A stretch of DNA of 64,000 nucleotides from Calliphora vicina (taxonomy: Eukaryota > Arthropoda > Insecta > Diptera > Calliphoridae), in the NCBI RefSeq assembly GCF_958450345.1, contig NC_088780.1, positions 159,694,726 to 159,758,725 of the forward strand. The letters run 5' to 3'. Made by a program: the position numbers and the translations under genes. The notes under the pieces are model-generated. The model saw only the letters and a list, made by a program, of their open reading frames with translations, made no database searches and was not told the origin of the DNA. Positions 53,150 through 64,000 of the stretch are shown one piece after another; within the stretch, counting starts at the first letter, position 1, and every line of letters begins with the position of its first letter.

Positions 53150-54113
53150 TAGTTTCAACGTTTAATTAAACAACATTGGATTTTCTTTTATGTGGTAATT
53201 TGATGTCAAATTCCTATGCCAACAAGCCAAGCCCATAACCATTCGTGCATTGAAGTAGGAAATCTGCAAAATTTAGGCAGATTGAAAGTTGTCTTGAAAA
53301 ATTTCGACATGTGAATGTGAATATGCCAGCAAGAACATTTGCCCGATGTAATACTCCATACTGAAAAATATTCTATAAAAATCATTATTCCAAAAAAAAA
53401 TGTATATTCAAATCTTGCGTTAATTTTTTAATAATTTATTTGGATCTCATGAAACTTTGGAAACGTATATGTTTAATTTAATGATTTTTGGTCTAACAAG
53501 TGCCATTTTCTTATACATAACTGTATGTTAATAAAAAAAAAAAACATACAATAAAAGTAACCAGAACAAAAATAAATTTTGTCAAACATATTTTTTTTTA
53601 CATTTATGATAAAACATAAATAAATGAATGACAGTGCTTTGTTTTCATTTTTAATTAAGTATGTATGTTGAAGAAAATAAAAAATTAAGCATAATTTTTT
53701 TTTTAATAATTCCCAACGATTTTTTTTTGTTTGCCTACATCTTAATTCTTTTCATATTAAGTTGTCATTTAGTTGATAAATCTTATTTTTTTATATTAAA
53801 ACATATTCTGTGTTAAAGATATAAAAAGAAGACAGAAACTGTTTAGTTTTTGTAAAAATAAAAATCTGTGAAATAAAATCTAGACAACATTAAATGTGCA
53901 TGTCTTTATTATTATTATTATTTTTTTTTGTCTGGCTTTTTTGTTTTTGGTTAAAATTCAATTTAAATTAATTAAAATGCAATATAGCTACGTAACGTAT
54001 GAACAAAAAAAAATCACGCCAACGCATACAGAGCATAAATTTAATTTTCTAGTATGTTGCATGCATCTATCTGCTGTATATATGAATGTAGTATGTTGTT
54101 TTATAAGTACAAC
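53150..54113. other. AT-rich DNA, no gene seen
   Basis: No recognised element. Confidence 0.3.
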
Positions 54114-54115
54114 AA

Positions 54116-54616
54116 CCCAGCAGTTAAGCAAGTAGTCAATGTATCCCTTCTACACAGTAATTGTCACTAATGTGTGATCAGTTGGCTGTCTCCAATTTAT
54201 ATATTTCATTTGACATGAATATGCTCTTTGTAGTGCAGATATAAGTCAATTGGTTACTTTATGCATCCCAGGTAATCTAGCATGAAGACAATTGTCACAT
54301 AAGTGTCTCTAAGTAATCTAGAGTGTAGTCACTTTAAACTTCATGTTAAAATAACTAGTTATGTATCTGATGAAGTAACCAATTAGGTAGATAGTTAGGT
54401 AAATGGCTCAATGTAACCGGTATGTGAATCCCATGCATTGACTACATTGCACTAGCCATTAGACAGTTTCATTGTAATCAACAAGAGTCAATTGAATCCC
54501 TACTTGGGAGAGGCACGTATTAAAATAACTAGTCAGTTAACTACTTATGGAACTAGCTGTCACCCTAAGTGATGGATAAAATCACTAGTTTGGGACTGTC
54601 ACCAAGAACTGCTGGG
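54116..54616 (+). mobile_element. CCCAGCAGTT-ended MITE (family 2), copy e, least damaged
   Basis: A 501-bp copy begins CCCAGCAGTTAAGCAAGTAG and ends AAGAACTGCTGGG, with AA on both sides (54114-54115 and 54617-54618). The interior has the family blocks CACTAATGTGTGATCAGTTG, TGCTCTTTGTAGTGCAGATA, GTGTCTCTAAGTAATCTAGA and GCTGTCACCCTAAGTGATGG. Runs of AACTAGTTA-like words near the right end are palindromic. Noncoding; useful as the reference for the family. Confidence 0.85.
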
Positions 54617-54617
54617 A

Positions 54618-55668
54618 AACAGCATGGCTGTGGCAAGAGCATGTGTGTTGTTTGCTAAAGATGAACAGAATGTATGAATTTGTGTGTAGATTTCCCTGTG
54701 TGTATTTAAACCATGAAGAGTTTATTGTTTATAACAAAATTTTTGTTGTCTAAATTGTCTTCTTATATAGAACACTGCCTTGGCGCTGTGGCAACAACAA
54801 CAACAAGAACAATAACAAAATAATAATAATAATATTCTGACATGCCCCACGTTACACGCCATTGTATAAAATAAATATGTTGAATAGCAAAACATAGCTG
54901 GTAAAAAACAACCTGTTGCACAAACACAAAAGATACGCTTAAAATGTATTAAAAATTAAATTTTACTTCTTAGTAAATCTGCCTCAAGAGCTGTGGCACA
55001 TAAATACACTTAAATACAAAAGGATAATCATCTTCATCTCTTTGGTTTTAAACACATTTTATTTATATTTATAACAACAAAGCACAAAGATTCATTCTGT
55101 CAATATTTTATAAATATTTTATTTCTGCTTTAAAAATGCATTTCAAAATGTTAAGAATCTGCACTTTATGCCCTTTTTGTGCAGTTTACAAGAAAAATAA
55201 AAAAATAAAAAATAAAAAGATGCGACAAATTTTTCATGTCTTTATTTTAGTCTTTTTATTTTTTTTTTGTTGATCTTAAAGAATTTCTTTGCTGTTACAT
55301 TGGAATTTAGTTGTAACACATTTTTTTCTGTTGTTTTTTTCTTTTGCTGGCTGGCTTCTGTGCATCTTCCTGTTGTATTTTTTCGGTTTATTTGTTTTCG
55401 ATAAGGAATTTTTTCAAAATTCTTTGTAGTTCACGAAAAAATGTTAAACATTTGTTACAATTGACAAAAAGTTTATACTCTAGAGGTGCATGCATAGTTT
55501 GGTATGTTGCAAACAATAGAAGAATACGGACAAATTATTGCAAATATGTTTATTTTATTACAAAAGCTATAATCACTTAATATTGTTAGTTGTTTTTTGT
55601 AAATTTATTTTTGAATTTAAAGCAAATTTAAGTTACAAGTGACAATACAATGGACACTTTTTTGGAAA
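54618..55668. other. AT-rich DNA, no gene seen
   Basis: CAACAACAACAAGAACAATAA repeats at about 54790-54830. No recognised element. Confidence 0.3.
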
Positions 55669-56308
55669 ACTATTTGTATGATTTGAAAATGCGAGATTTT
55701 TTAAAACTTGTAGCTTTTATTTTGAAGCATTTGTTCGATATAAATTTATTCAAAGTATTGGGCCCTTGTTAGATATGACCTTTTCCATCTTTCTGGCAAC
55801 ATGTGGATTTCGAGCCAAAAGAAATGCATATCCTTTGAGGCCATGAACGAATCAAGCCAATTTCGCATACTCTGTTCTGATCTTATCCCATGCGTTCTGC
55901 ATCGATCGAAACAAATATTAGTCGGTCATGGTAAGGTCTGGACTATAAGGTGGGTAAGGCAAAACTTCCCACTTCTTTCTAAATACTTTTTAACATCAAT
56001 TTCAACATGTGTTGGAGCATTGTCATGATGTAATATTACGGTTTCATGTCTGGCCGCATATTCTGGGCGTTTTTCGGCCAATGCTCTATTCAAACGAATA
56101 AGTTGCATTCGGTATAGGTTCCCTGTGATGGTCTGACCAGATTTGTCCCAACAAAAACAGAGCATTACCTTAGCGCCATGGATGGTGTCGATTTGCCTGG
56201 TTTATACTGATTCGGTTCAAAAATGATCTGTTATAGCGATCAAGCAGCTTTTCGGACAAGCAAAATCGTCTTTAAAGGTCTCCCGGCTTCAATTCGTATG
56301 GCACCCAA

Positions 56309-56817
56309 TTTTTTATTTTTTTTTTTCAAAAAGAGAAGTAACACTCAAGCAATTAATATGCATGGCGCATTAGTCAAGCCAACAACCTTTATTTAATTAT
56401 TTTACTTCGGTGGCATTTTAATATTATATAACCGAAGAAGGGCGCTGTGATAAATATTAGTTACTAGTTGATCGTCCCGGCTTCGCCCGGTAGCATTTAC
56501 TAATGTTCTTATTTATTTGCCAATAAAATATCTAAATTTGTACTGCATACTTTAGGGAGCTTTTTTATTACAGTTGACTGGACTCAAAAAAAAAAAAGAA
56601 TTTCCGAGTTTTACCAGGAAGTTTTGAATTTTCGAATCGTCCTGAAAATTCAGTCGTTCTCACGTGATGACATTACGTACATGGACCATTTCATTTTTAT
56701 ATATATAGATTAGTAAACTGATATTGTTGATTGGCACCTGGGAATCGAACCCAGGCCGCAAATACCATATCAAGCTTAATGATCAAACACGCTAACCAAT
56801 TAAGCCACAGCAACCGT
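56309..56817 (-). mobile_element. SINE-like insertion with tRNA-derived head and poly(A) tail
   Basis: In minus orientation the head (56817 to about 56730) carries TGGCTTAATTGG, near the pol III A box, and GGTTCGATTCC, a perfect B box. The B box lies in an intact T-arm (CCTGG-GTTCGATTC-CCAGG, 56737-56755). The anticodon region does not fold as a tRNA. The body contains a CGGGCGAAGCCGGG-type segment, and the insertion ends at 56309-56327 in a T-rich run on the + strand, that is, a poly(A) tail. The whole interrupts a mariner relic. The middle (56466-56709) may be a separate nested fragment. Confidence 0.5.
56466..56709 (+). mobile_element. 3'-end fragment of an RTE-like LINE or related repeat, copy a
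   Basis: Reads AGTTGATCGTCCCGGCTTCGC on the left, then the blocks ATTTACTAATGTTCTTATTT, TACTTTAGGGAGCTTTTTTA and GACATTACGTACATGGACC, and ends TATATATATAGAT. A TATATAGAT-type tail instead of poly(A) recalls RTE-group LINEs. TTAGTTACT on the left and TTAGTAAACT on the right could be a target duplication, which would place this fragment inside the SINE. A second copy lies at 59684-59965. Confidence 0.45.
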
Positions 56818-57404
56818 TGCTAGCAAACGCTTTGAAATAACTGCTTGAGTAGCTCCTTGTGATTTTGCAAGCTCTTGTTGAGTTTGACAACAATCTTCAT
56901 GGAGTAATATCACCAATTCTTGGTCTTCAAACTTTTTTTGGCTGGCCTGGGTGATCTTTGTTTTCCGTGTCAAAATCACAACTTCTCAAGCACACAAACC
57001 TTCTCTTGACAAGACTACAGCACTCGTCACGAGATGTAGTGTCAATTAAATCGTAATGTATGTTCAATTGTCGACGTTATTAGATTCAATATGTATTCGT
57101 GAAATATCTCAGTAGGTCATTAAGTCTTACCAGGAATCTGTGCCTTTTCGATAAAATTACTAATACTGCGAGTATTATGGTCATGGACTAGCTATATCAT
57201 GATTACAAAAATGTCAGCCTGAAAAACACTACATTCATTTGGAAGACGGTTTGAGATACCTATCCCTAGTTCCTTACAGAATATACCAGAACCAATACCA
57301 CAGCTCAATTTAGAACCGTCTGTTATATTTTGGTCTCCATAGATCTTGCTCAATGATCGTTGTTGATATTTCAAAGTCCATTGCAACGATGTAGATAAGG
57401 CTAT

Positions 57405-57640
57405 AGTAAGTTGGACTTACAATGGGTCAAAATCGGGAAAAATATTTTTAACCCGAATTTTTTTTCATCAAAAAATTTTTTTTGTCATACATTTTTTTCC
57501 AAAAAAAAAAATTTGGAAAAAACTTTTGAAAAAAAAAATTAAAAAGCAATTAAAAAAAAAATTAAATTTTGTTTACCTAAAAATATTTAAAAAAATTAAA
57601 AAATTTAAAAGAATATAGCTCTCTTACTAGTTCTTGTTTT
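57405..57640 (+). mobile_element. DINE-1/mini-me type A fragment (right end)
   Basis: TAAGTTGGACTTACAATGGG, TCAAAATCGGG and the long A/T zone lead to ATATAGCTCTCTTACTAGTT. They match the inverse of the 32.2- and 44.2-kb copies. Confidence 0.7.
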
Positions 57641-57669
57641 TTTGTATTTTTTTTTTTTGCAAATTTGAA

Positions 57670-57800
57670 AGTAATTTTAAACGACTATTCGATTAATCGT
57701 CGATTATTGACCGAATAATTATATATTATAAATTGAAAAATTCTATTCATTCGAATAAAAATAATTTGTCTCGATTATTCGAATAATTTATATCCGCATT
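57670..57800. repeat. ATTCGAATAAT/CGATTATTCG palindromic repeat cluster
   Basis: Several overlapping self-complementary words (CGATTAATCG, ATTATTCGAATAAT, CATTCGAATA) crowd within 130 bp. It resembles the AACCGGTT cluster near 49.5 kb in organisation but not in sequence. Confidence 0.7.
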
Positions 57801-57801
57801 T

Positions 57802-59680
57802 TTTTTCAACTGTGATTATATACTCTTAAAATTCTTTATAAAGGGTGTCTAAAAATGTATGCAACATTTGAATTTAATAGAAAACAGTTTTCTTTCTTTA
57901 GATATTTTTATTTATTGAATCGTAAATTACACTCAGTAGGGTTGTGTAGCTTGTAAATCGGGAAAATTGCATCCACATACATTGAAGTAGACGAGATATG
58001 GTTTCAATCCAGTTTATGCAAAAAGAACTGCCATGCACTAGTAACAGTCCTTACTCCTGGCCAAAATCGACGCCAAAGATTGACACGTAGTGGATTAATT
58101 TCTTAAACTTATCCTGTGTTACAAGTCATCTTAGACACTCTAGATTATATTATGTAAAATAAAATGTAGACAAGTTTTTATTTAAATAAATAAATATAAT
58201 AATTAAGTCATTTTAACTCCACCCACCTTTAAATAATTCATAAAGAAATCATTAAAATTTATATTTTTATCTCTAACAGATCTATTAAAATCTCAATAAA
58301 TGCTTTCCCAGTAGTCATTTATTTCTCACTAAATTTTTTGTTTATTGGCATAAATTAAAATTTAATTTACAAACACAATTATTATTATTAAAACAAAAAA
58401 AAAAAGATTAGGTGGTTTTCATAAATCTTTTTCAACTAAATCGAAGGTGTTTAGCTGCTGCAACTGTTTATTTATCTACTAAATAGTGTTATTTATGTTT
58501 TAGTTGCTTAAATTTTGTCTCTGTTTATTTTGTTCGGCTCTTGTATCATATTTATTTAGATACTTTTGGGTGTTGACAAAATTTATTTTGATAATAATTT
58601 TGTTATTTTGTTGTTCTATTTGTCTGTGTATATTTTTCTAAGAAAATAAATGCCTTGCAGCCAAAAATCACACTCTCTCTTATATACACCCAATTGCAAG
58701 CATGTTGGGGGGATACTGTTAGTAAAGTAAAGAACACCCACAATAAGGAACTGAACGAACCGACATAATAAAACCACTGAAATTGTGTTTTGTTTTTCTA
58801 GCTGCCTTGTTGTTTAGTTTTTACTTAGAGAATAAGTGGGCATATTTGAAGAATATTTTTCTTTGTTTTTATTTGGCTTTATTTTCTATATAATTTTTCT
58901 TGTTAAAAAATTGTACTACACATGCAAATTGAGTAGCAGTATTAGAACAAAAAAAAATTTGCTTTTAGCCAAAATAATCTTGATTTTATAGTGCAACAAC
59001 AAAATCTGTCTGTTTTTGTTTTTTGTAGTTTTTTTTTTTTTTGGTTTTGAAATCAGATCTTTTTAAGAATGTTTTGGTTTTGAAATTGCTTTTGTTTGCA
59101 TATGCCGGATTAGAGTGACAGCAGATTTTTTTTAGATTTCAAAGAGTGCCGGGTGGAATATTGTGACACTAGGCCTAAAAGTTAAACGTTGAAAATTTGA
59201 GCCAAATCGGACACCGATTTCTGGACGCGCATCGAGGTCAAATTTCAGATATATGCAAAATTTGTCTATTTATATGGAATAAATAGGTGAAACTCGTTAA
59301 CTTTCTGCATTGTTTTCTAGAAATATGTAGATTTATTTATATTAATGAATATTACATTAAAAAACAATTTTTGGAAATTAACCCTGTATCTCCTTTGTGT
59401 CAAAACTGTATTATCGACAAAATTCGTAAAAAATGCAAATTTTTCAGTTTTTGTAAAAATATTGCTACTAAATAAATACTGCAATTGAATGTAAAAGAAT
59501 CGTACGTGTACGTAATTATCGTTGTAAGGAGATATAAATGACAAAATTTGGAAAAAAAAATGTTAAAGTTATTACAAATTCGCCAGACCATTAACGTGTC
59601 TCAGGCTAATAGAACAATGAATTTAGGATAAAAAATTAACATATTTCGATAAAAATTAAAATAAAATCTAATTTTTATTT
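57802..59680. other. AT-rich DNA, no gene assigned
   Basis: AGGGTGTCTAAAAATGTATG at 57840 resembles the GGGTGTC-type ends of DDE_3-type elements. A similar GGGTGTCCCAAAATTTACG occurs at 19733, but no transposase motif follows. The remainder shows no recognisable feature. Confidence 0.3.
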
Positions 59681-59683
59681 AAA

Positions 59684-59965
59684 ACTAGCTTCGCCCGGTA
59701 GCATTTACTAATGTTAGTTCTTCAAGTTTCTCCAACCCACATAAATCTACCTGTTCTTATTTATTTGCAAATAAAATATCTAAATTTGTACTGCATACTT
59801 TAGGGAGCTTTTTTATTACAGTTGAGTGGACTCAAATAAAATCCGAGTTTTACCCGGAATTTTTGAATTTTTTTTTTCTTTACAAACCATCTCCTAAAAA
59901 TTTCGAATCAACGTGGTGACATTACATACATGGACCATTTAAATTTTATATACATACATAGATAT
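59684..59965 (+). mobile_element. 3'-end fragment of an RTE-like LINE or related repeat, copy b
   Basis: AACTAGCTTCGCCCGGTAGC, then the blocks ATTTACTAATGTTAGTTCTT, ACTGCATACTTTAGGGAGC and GACATTACATACATGGACC, ending in ATACATACATAGATATAT. It matches 56466-56709 but carries about 40 extra bases after ATGTTAG. No tRNA-like part is attached here, showing that this repeat exists independently of the SINE head. Confidence 0.6.
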
Positions 59966-59966
59966 A

Positions 59967-60485
59967 TCCGTATTTACTTGTGTTTGAGTTTTTGTCTTCG
60001 TAGGATACCGTTAACCTATTCGCAGGTATGGCCAAAAAAAATATTTTTTTAACGGCCGTTTTGAATTTCCATTTTCAAATTTTTAAAAATTTTGTTAAGC
60101 TAATTTCAGAATTTTTGGATCATCACATTGGGATTTATTGAGTTCATAATAAGGAATAAAAATTATGTCAATATCTCTTAGAGTTTTTCCGTACCTGCGT
60201 TTTAAATTTTGCGATTTTCAAGAAAAACAAATTTTTTGTCCATATTTTGACGAATGAGCCCAATTTCTTTACTGTTATAAATTTTAAGTGAAACCTATGC
60301 ATAATATTATAGTTCTGGTAATTTTAAATATGGTCTGAAAGATTTCCTAAAATCGGAAAACTTTTACCTTTAAATCGTGAAGGCAAAGGTAAAACTGTTC
60401 AATATTTGGAATTTCTAATGAAAAGATAGCGAAATGTTATATATTTGTGGGCCGATTTGAATGAAAATTTAAAAGTGAGTCAATA
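59967..60485. other. AT-rich DNA, no gene seen
   Basis: No recognised motif. Confidence 0.3.
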
Positions 60486-60489
60486 AGTC

Positions 60490-61150
60490 TGCGACTTTTT
60501 GAATTTCCCGGCTCTTAACAGAAAGGTCAATACTGCTCCGGTCAACAGACAGCTGTCAGTTGATTCCTGTCAAAATTTGAACAAGCTGCGTTATTTAATT
60601 TGTGACTTGAGGAGAAATTGGAGAACAGTGAATTTTGTCTGCTCATTAAGCTTTATATTTTTCGGAAAAAACCATCACTCAAACCAAGGCTATGCTTGGT
60701 TTATACAATGGGAACTCTGCACAATAAATTTCAATGGTTGAGGTCTCTACAACCGAAACAAGTGTTGACCGATCAGAGATTTAAAGTGGAAGTGATTGTG
60801 AAAGCCATAGGCATGATTTAAATTTTGAATGATCATTTGGGTATGTGAAAGTTTTCCAAAAGTTGGCTGCCGCATTTGTTCACAATCATGTGCAGTTTCC
60901 ATGGGTTTTTGCCATGAATTAGGCGGTTCCCTTTTCCACCCTATTCTCCGGTTTTAGCCCTGAGCGACTATTTTTTGTTACCAAACCAGAAATAATTTCT
61001 CGGCGGAAAGAGATTTGACTCCAACAATGAAATCACAAAATATTCCTATTTTGATGACCTCAACAAATCGAATTTTTTTGGAAGGAATAACAAAATTGGA
61101 GAAACGTTGGAGAAATATTGATAAATAAAATAATTTTTTATATCCAAAAA
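60490..61150 (+). pseudogene. irritans-like mariner transposase relic with internal deletion
   Basis: The start MENSEFCLLIKLYIFRKKPS (ATG at 60618) resembles the N-terminus of the irritans-type mariner group (family E-FR-LIKH-FL--K). At 60935-61110 the C-terminus is clearer: PPYSPVLALSDYF, then FLGGKRFDSNNEITK, YFDDLNKSNFLEGITKLEKR. In relatives PYSPDLAPSDYFLF carries the third catalytic Asp, and that Asp is preserved here. The central half is deleted and frames are broken. It is a different subfamily from the nine other mariner copies in the window. Confidence 0.7.
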
Positions 61151-61154
61151 TCTG

Positions 61155-61637
61155 TGTTCCATACAATCCCTGCTCATTGTGGTTCAACTTACTAGCGAAC
61201 CAATTACAGTGCCATATATATGTACATATATTTGACTGTCTTAGAACACAAGTCCCGTTTTGGACCGACCATCTAGCGACATGTCTAGTAAGCCATCATA
61301 GCCTTAATAATTAGCTATATGTTTAGATACAAATAGAGCCTACAATAATATTAATTTCTTAGTTAAATCTTTATTTTAAATTTATGTTTTCTTAAATTAT
61401 AAGTAGTATCTTTCCATTTATTTTAGTTGTAAAGAATTAATTCTTTAAACTATCTGTTATTTTACCATGTGGTCTTTACGATGTGCGGTCTGTCAGTTTG
61501 CGGGATTATATTTTTTATAGATTTGATTCCCTATTTGTATTAAGGACTGTTAAGTTTGTTCATTCAATAGTTTGTAACATTTCAAATCCTAGAGTACTTA
61601 AAGAAATTGTTGTCATTAATCAGTTATGTTGTTAGTG
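61155..61637. other. AT-rich DNA, no gene seen
   Basis: No recognised element between the mariner relic and the hAT-type MITE. Confidence 0.3.
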
Positions 61638-61645
61638 ATTATGAA

Positions 61646-62567
61646 CAGTGTTTAAAAAACTAGACTACAAGTAGCAGTAGCAACGAAAAAACACAAGTAG
61701 TCTAGTTAAAAAATTAATAAAAACTCGGAGTCAATTATTACTACTACTACTGCTACCTTCACATTTTGGTAGCAGTAGTTGTAGTAGTACTAATAAAAGA
61801 AAAAATTAAAAGTGGCAGAGTAATTTATTTTCTATTGCTACCTTAAAAAAGAAAAAGTTTTGATGTAGCAGTCATTAGTTTTTTATTAATTCTGCTACTT
61901 TTAAAATTTAGTAGTAATAGAAGTAGCAGTTGAGGTAGTAGAAGAAGTAGCAGTTAAGTAGCAGTTGAAGTAGCAGCTAAGTAGCAGTTGAGGTAGCAAT
62001 AAAATAAGTCAAAAATAAAAATCTTCAGCCAAAAAATTATATTATGTGTTGTTGTTGTGAATGTATATTTGTGTATGTTGGTCGTGTTGTAAACAAAAGT
62101 TCGGCTTTTTTGTTATACACATAGAAAACTCGATCTTTCTGTTAGCAACACGAACATCTGAGACGAATAAAATCGAATAATTCTTTCAAACTCTCTCAAA
62201 ACAAAAACAACACACAGTGTTTAATTCTGTCAATTTTGGTGTTATGACTGAAGATTTTCTTTTTTGACTACTTTTATTGCTACCTTAACTGCTGCATCAA
62301 CTGCTACTTTACTGCTACCTTAAAAATTAAAACTCGATATAGAGCAGTAGCAATGATTTGTATTTTTATGCTACTACTCCATTTACAATTCATGTTTTAT
62401 TACTACTGCTCTGTTAAGAGTTTTATATTTTGAAGGTAGCAGTAGTTTAAAAAAACAAGAAAACGAAAAAAGACAAATGCTACTGCTACCGCTACATACA
62501 CTTTTTTGAAGCAGTAGTTGTAGCAACAGTTAAAAATTTGTTAGTTATCGTAGCTTTTTCAACACTG
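61646..62567. mobile_element. hAT-type MITE with 8-bp target duplication and AGTAGCAGT arrays
   Basis: The left end CAGTGTTTAAAAAACTA and the inverse of the right end, CAGTGTTGAAAAAGCTA, form imperfect inverted repeats. ATTATGAA occurs exactly on both sides (61638-61645 and 62568-62575), the 8-bp duplication typical of hAT transposition. The 922-bp interior has no open frame. It contains dozens of AGTAGCAGT/ACTGCTACT-type words on both strands, densest at 61660-61800, 61910-62000 and 62280-62530. Subterminal repeats of this kind bind transposase in some hAT elements; their function here is inference. Confidence 0.92.
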
Positions 62568-62575
62568 ATTATGAA

Positions 62576-64000
62576 TATACTTTGTAATCTTATAATTACT
62601 ACTGTCAGCATTACTTACAGCCGTACCTAAACAAGAGTTTCGACAATGACAAGTATTTAGTTTACAATTTTTGTTTGTATATACAAAGTAAAGAATAAGT
62701 AAAGAAAACATTAAAAAACGAAAAACCAAAAAAAATTAAAATTTAAAACAGCCCACATTCTTTATCTTCTGCAGCCAACTTTACTAGCTAAAATTGAGTG
62801 TTCTAATAGCCCAGCTTTGACACCGTGGAGATGAAAATTTTTCTTATTTAGGTATAGCTGTTATAAAGTTTATCGAATAAATAGAGATGACACCTAAAGT
62901 TGCAGTAAAATAAATGATTCTTATTAAGCTCCCCTATTTTATAGTATATCTTCATTCTCAGTGCCCCTTCCAAATTTTTCTTTACATGAGGAAAATTTCA
63001 AAATTTTGAACAGGGATTCCAGTTCGTCTACACCCCTTAGCTGTTGTTGTTTCTTCTATAATATTTTTATTTAAAAAAAAAATATTATTGTATACAATTG
63101 CACGAGTTAAACAGTGTTTGTTTTCAATCTCTGGGCAAAATGCCAAAAACAACCAACCATATTAAATGGGCCTAAAATGACAGCGATATGGTCAACAACA
63201 GCAACAACACAACGGCTACAACTTTGGTAGCAAAAACAAAGAAATGTTCTCTATCGTTGCACAGCTAAATTAAAAAAAAGAAACTTAAACTATAAAGATG
63301 ATTGCAATGTACACTACGTACTCGTAGCAGAGCCATGCTAAAGGAAAAAAAACTGTCAGAATAATGTCATTGTACTTAGCAGCAGTGGCAGTGTTTGTTG
63401 GTTTCTCTACTCGTAGTTGTAGTAAAAATATTGCTGTCGTAGATTTTAATTTTTTGGTTTTTTGCTGTACAACATTTTAATCATAAACAATAATAATTGT
63501 GTGTGCGTCAAATATTTACCACTACCAGTGCAATCAACATTTACTTACACTGACTGCAGTGTCAGTGGTAGAATGTGCCTGCAAGTGCTTTGCTTTACTG
63601 CGGCTGGTTGTTGTTTTAATTGCAAGATGTGCAAGTTTGTTAATGTAAATATTATTGAAAATTATTATTGTTATTAATAATATCATTATTGACAATTTAC
63701 AAACGTATACATAAGTATATTTTCATATTTAATTAATTGGTGGTGATTGGATTTGAATGTTTACACTGGCAGTCAAAGTTTCTAATTTTTTCTGTTTACA
63801 AATGGGTTTTTATAAATTGTGTGGATTATCACGAAATATTCGTTTTGTTGAAATTGATAAAGAAAATCGTTCAATGTTATGTTATTTGATATCAATTGAG
63901 GCAGTTTGAAAAAACCACCAAATTGACTTTTGAAATGTTTATGTCATTTTGGCAAAAATGTGTCTGTTATACATATATATAGATTTCCATGAACATGAAC
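62576..64000. other. AT-rich DNA, no gene seen
   Basis: CAACAGCAACAACACAACGG-like repeats at about 63195. A less AT-rich patch lies at 63370-63420 and 63530-63640, where a 71-codon frame rich in Cys (ending FVNVNIIENYYCY) has no family I recognise. Confidence 0.3.

Larger units (their letters stand above)
55670..57010 (-). pseudogene. mariner relic interrupted by a SINE-like insertion
   Basis: The C-terminus and trailer occupy 55670-55960. The middle (55930-56310) contains VILHHDNAPTHVEIDV, the second catalytic Asp block of mariner (LHDNARPH in relatives). The homology breaks at about 56308 and continues at 56820 with the helix-turn-helix region to about 57010. The N-terminus is missing. Numerous frameshifts. 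Confidence 0.8.

Noticed and set aside
56730..56817. Functional tRNA gene on the minus strand
   Set aside because: The A box is imperfect, and the anticodon arm and acceptor stem do not fold. Only the T-arm and B box are intact, and the sequence is part of an insertion in a mariner.
63462..63677. 71-codon Cys-rich frame as a small secreted peptide
   Set aside because: No convincing signal peptide or prepro structure, no conserved Cys pattern I recognise, and the flanks look like ordinary noncoding DNA.

Overview
The window is AT-rich eukaryotic DNA, almost certainly from a higher fly (Diptera: Brachycera). The evidence is its repeat content. There are several decayed mariner transposons of the Mos1/mellifera kind, and DINE-1/mini-me type repeats with a GTCY microsatellite and a CTTACTTGTT-like end. 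There is also a Jockey-clade non-LTR retrotransposon, many short inverted-repeat elements, and long A/T runs. A calyptrate fly would fit, but that is inference. I found no host protein-coding exon I can defend. The window reads as a large intron or a gene-poor intergenic region.

The one long intact reading frame is the 887-codon ORF2 (endonuclease plus reverse transcriptase) of a 5'-truncated Jockey-like element at 20472-23609. Its ORF1 remnant overlaps ORF2 by ATGA, and the element sits inside an older mariner copy. Other retroelement remains are LINE relics at 1450-1890 (-), 10690-11210 (+) and 23660-24960 (+), a solo LTR at 11587-12206 with a 4-bp ATAT duplication, and a tRNA-headed SINE-like insertion at 56309-56817. 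A TE-like protein fragment lies at 3968-4498 (-).

DNA transposons dominate the rest. There are nine mariner relics of one family, one of a second, irritans-like family (60490-61150), and at least four pieces of a DDE_3/DUF4817-type transposase. A PIF/Harbinger element lies at 35038-36423 (TGA duplication, transposase N-terminus visible), a hAT-type MITE at 61646-62567 (perfect 8-bp duplication), and a TA-flanked foldback MITE at 39841-40246. Three further inverted-repeat families are present. One, ending CCCAGCAGTT, shows matching 2-bp flanks in all five complete copies. Insertions nest to two and three levels, and several pre-insertion sites can be reconstructed from paralogous copies in the same window.

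The most striking single object is a satellite array of about 3.1 kb at 28084-31187. Its monomers are 17-18 bp. The 18-bp form borders a 17-bp core on both sides, and a degenerate zone of about 30-bp units lies to the left. Every monomer carries AATAAA on the + strand. The only hints of a host gene are weak: a possible first exon and 5' splice site near 33500-34158 on the + strand. The remaining stretches are unannotated AT-rich DNA, listed below as such. I found no system beyond mobile elements and a satellite.
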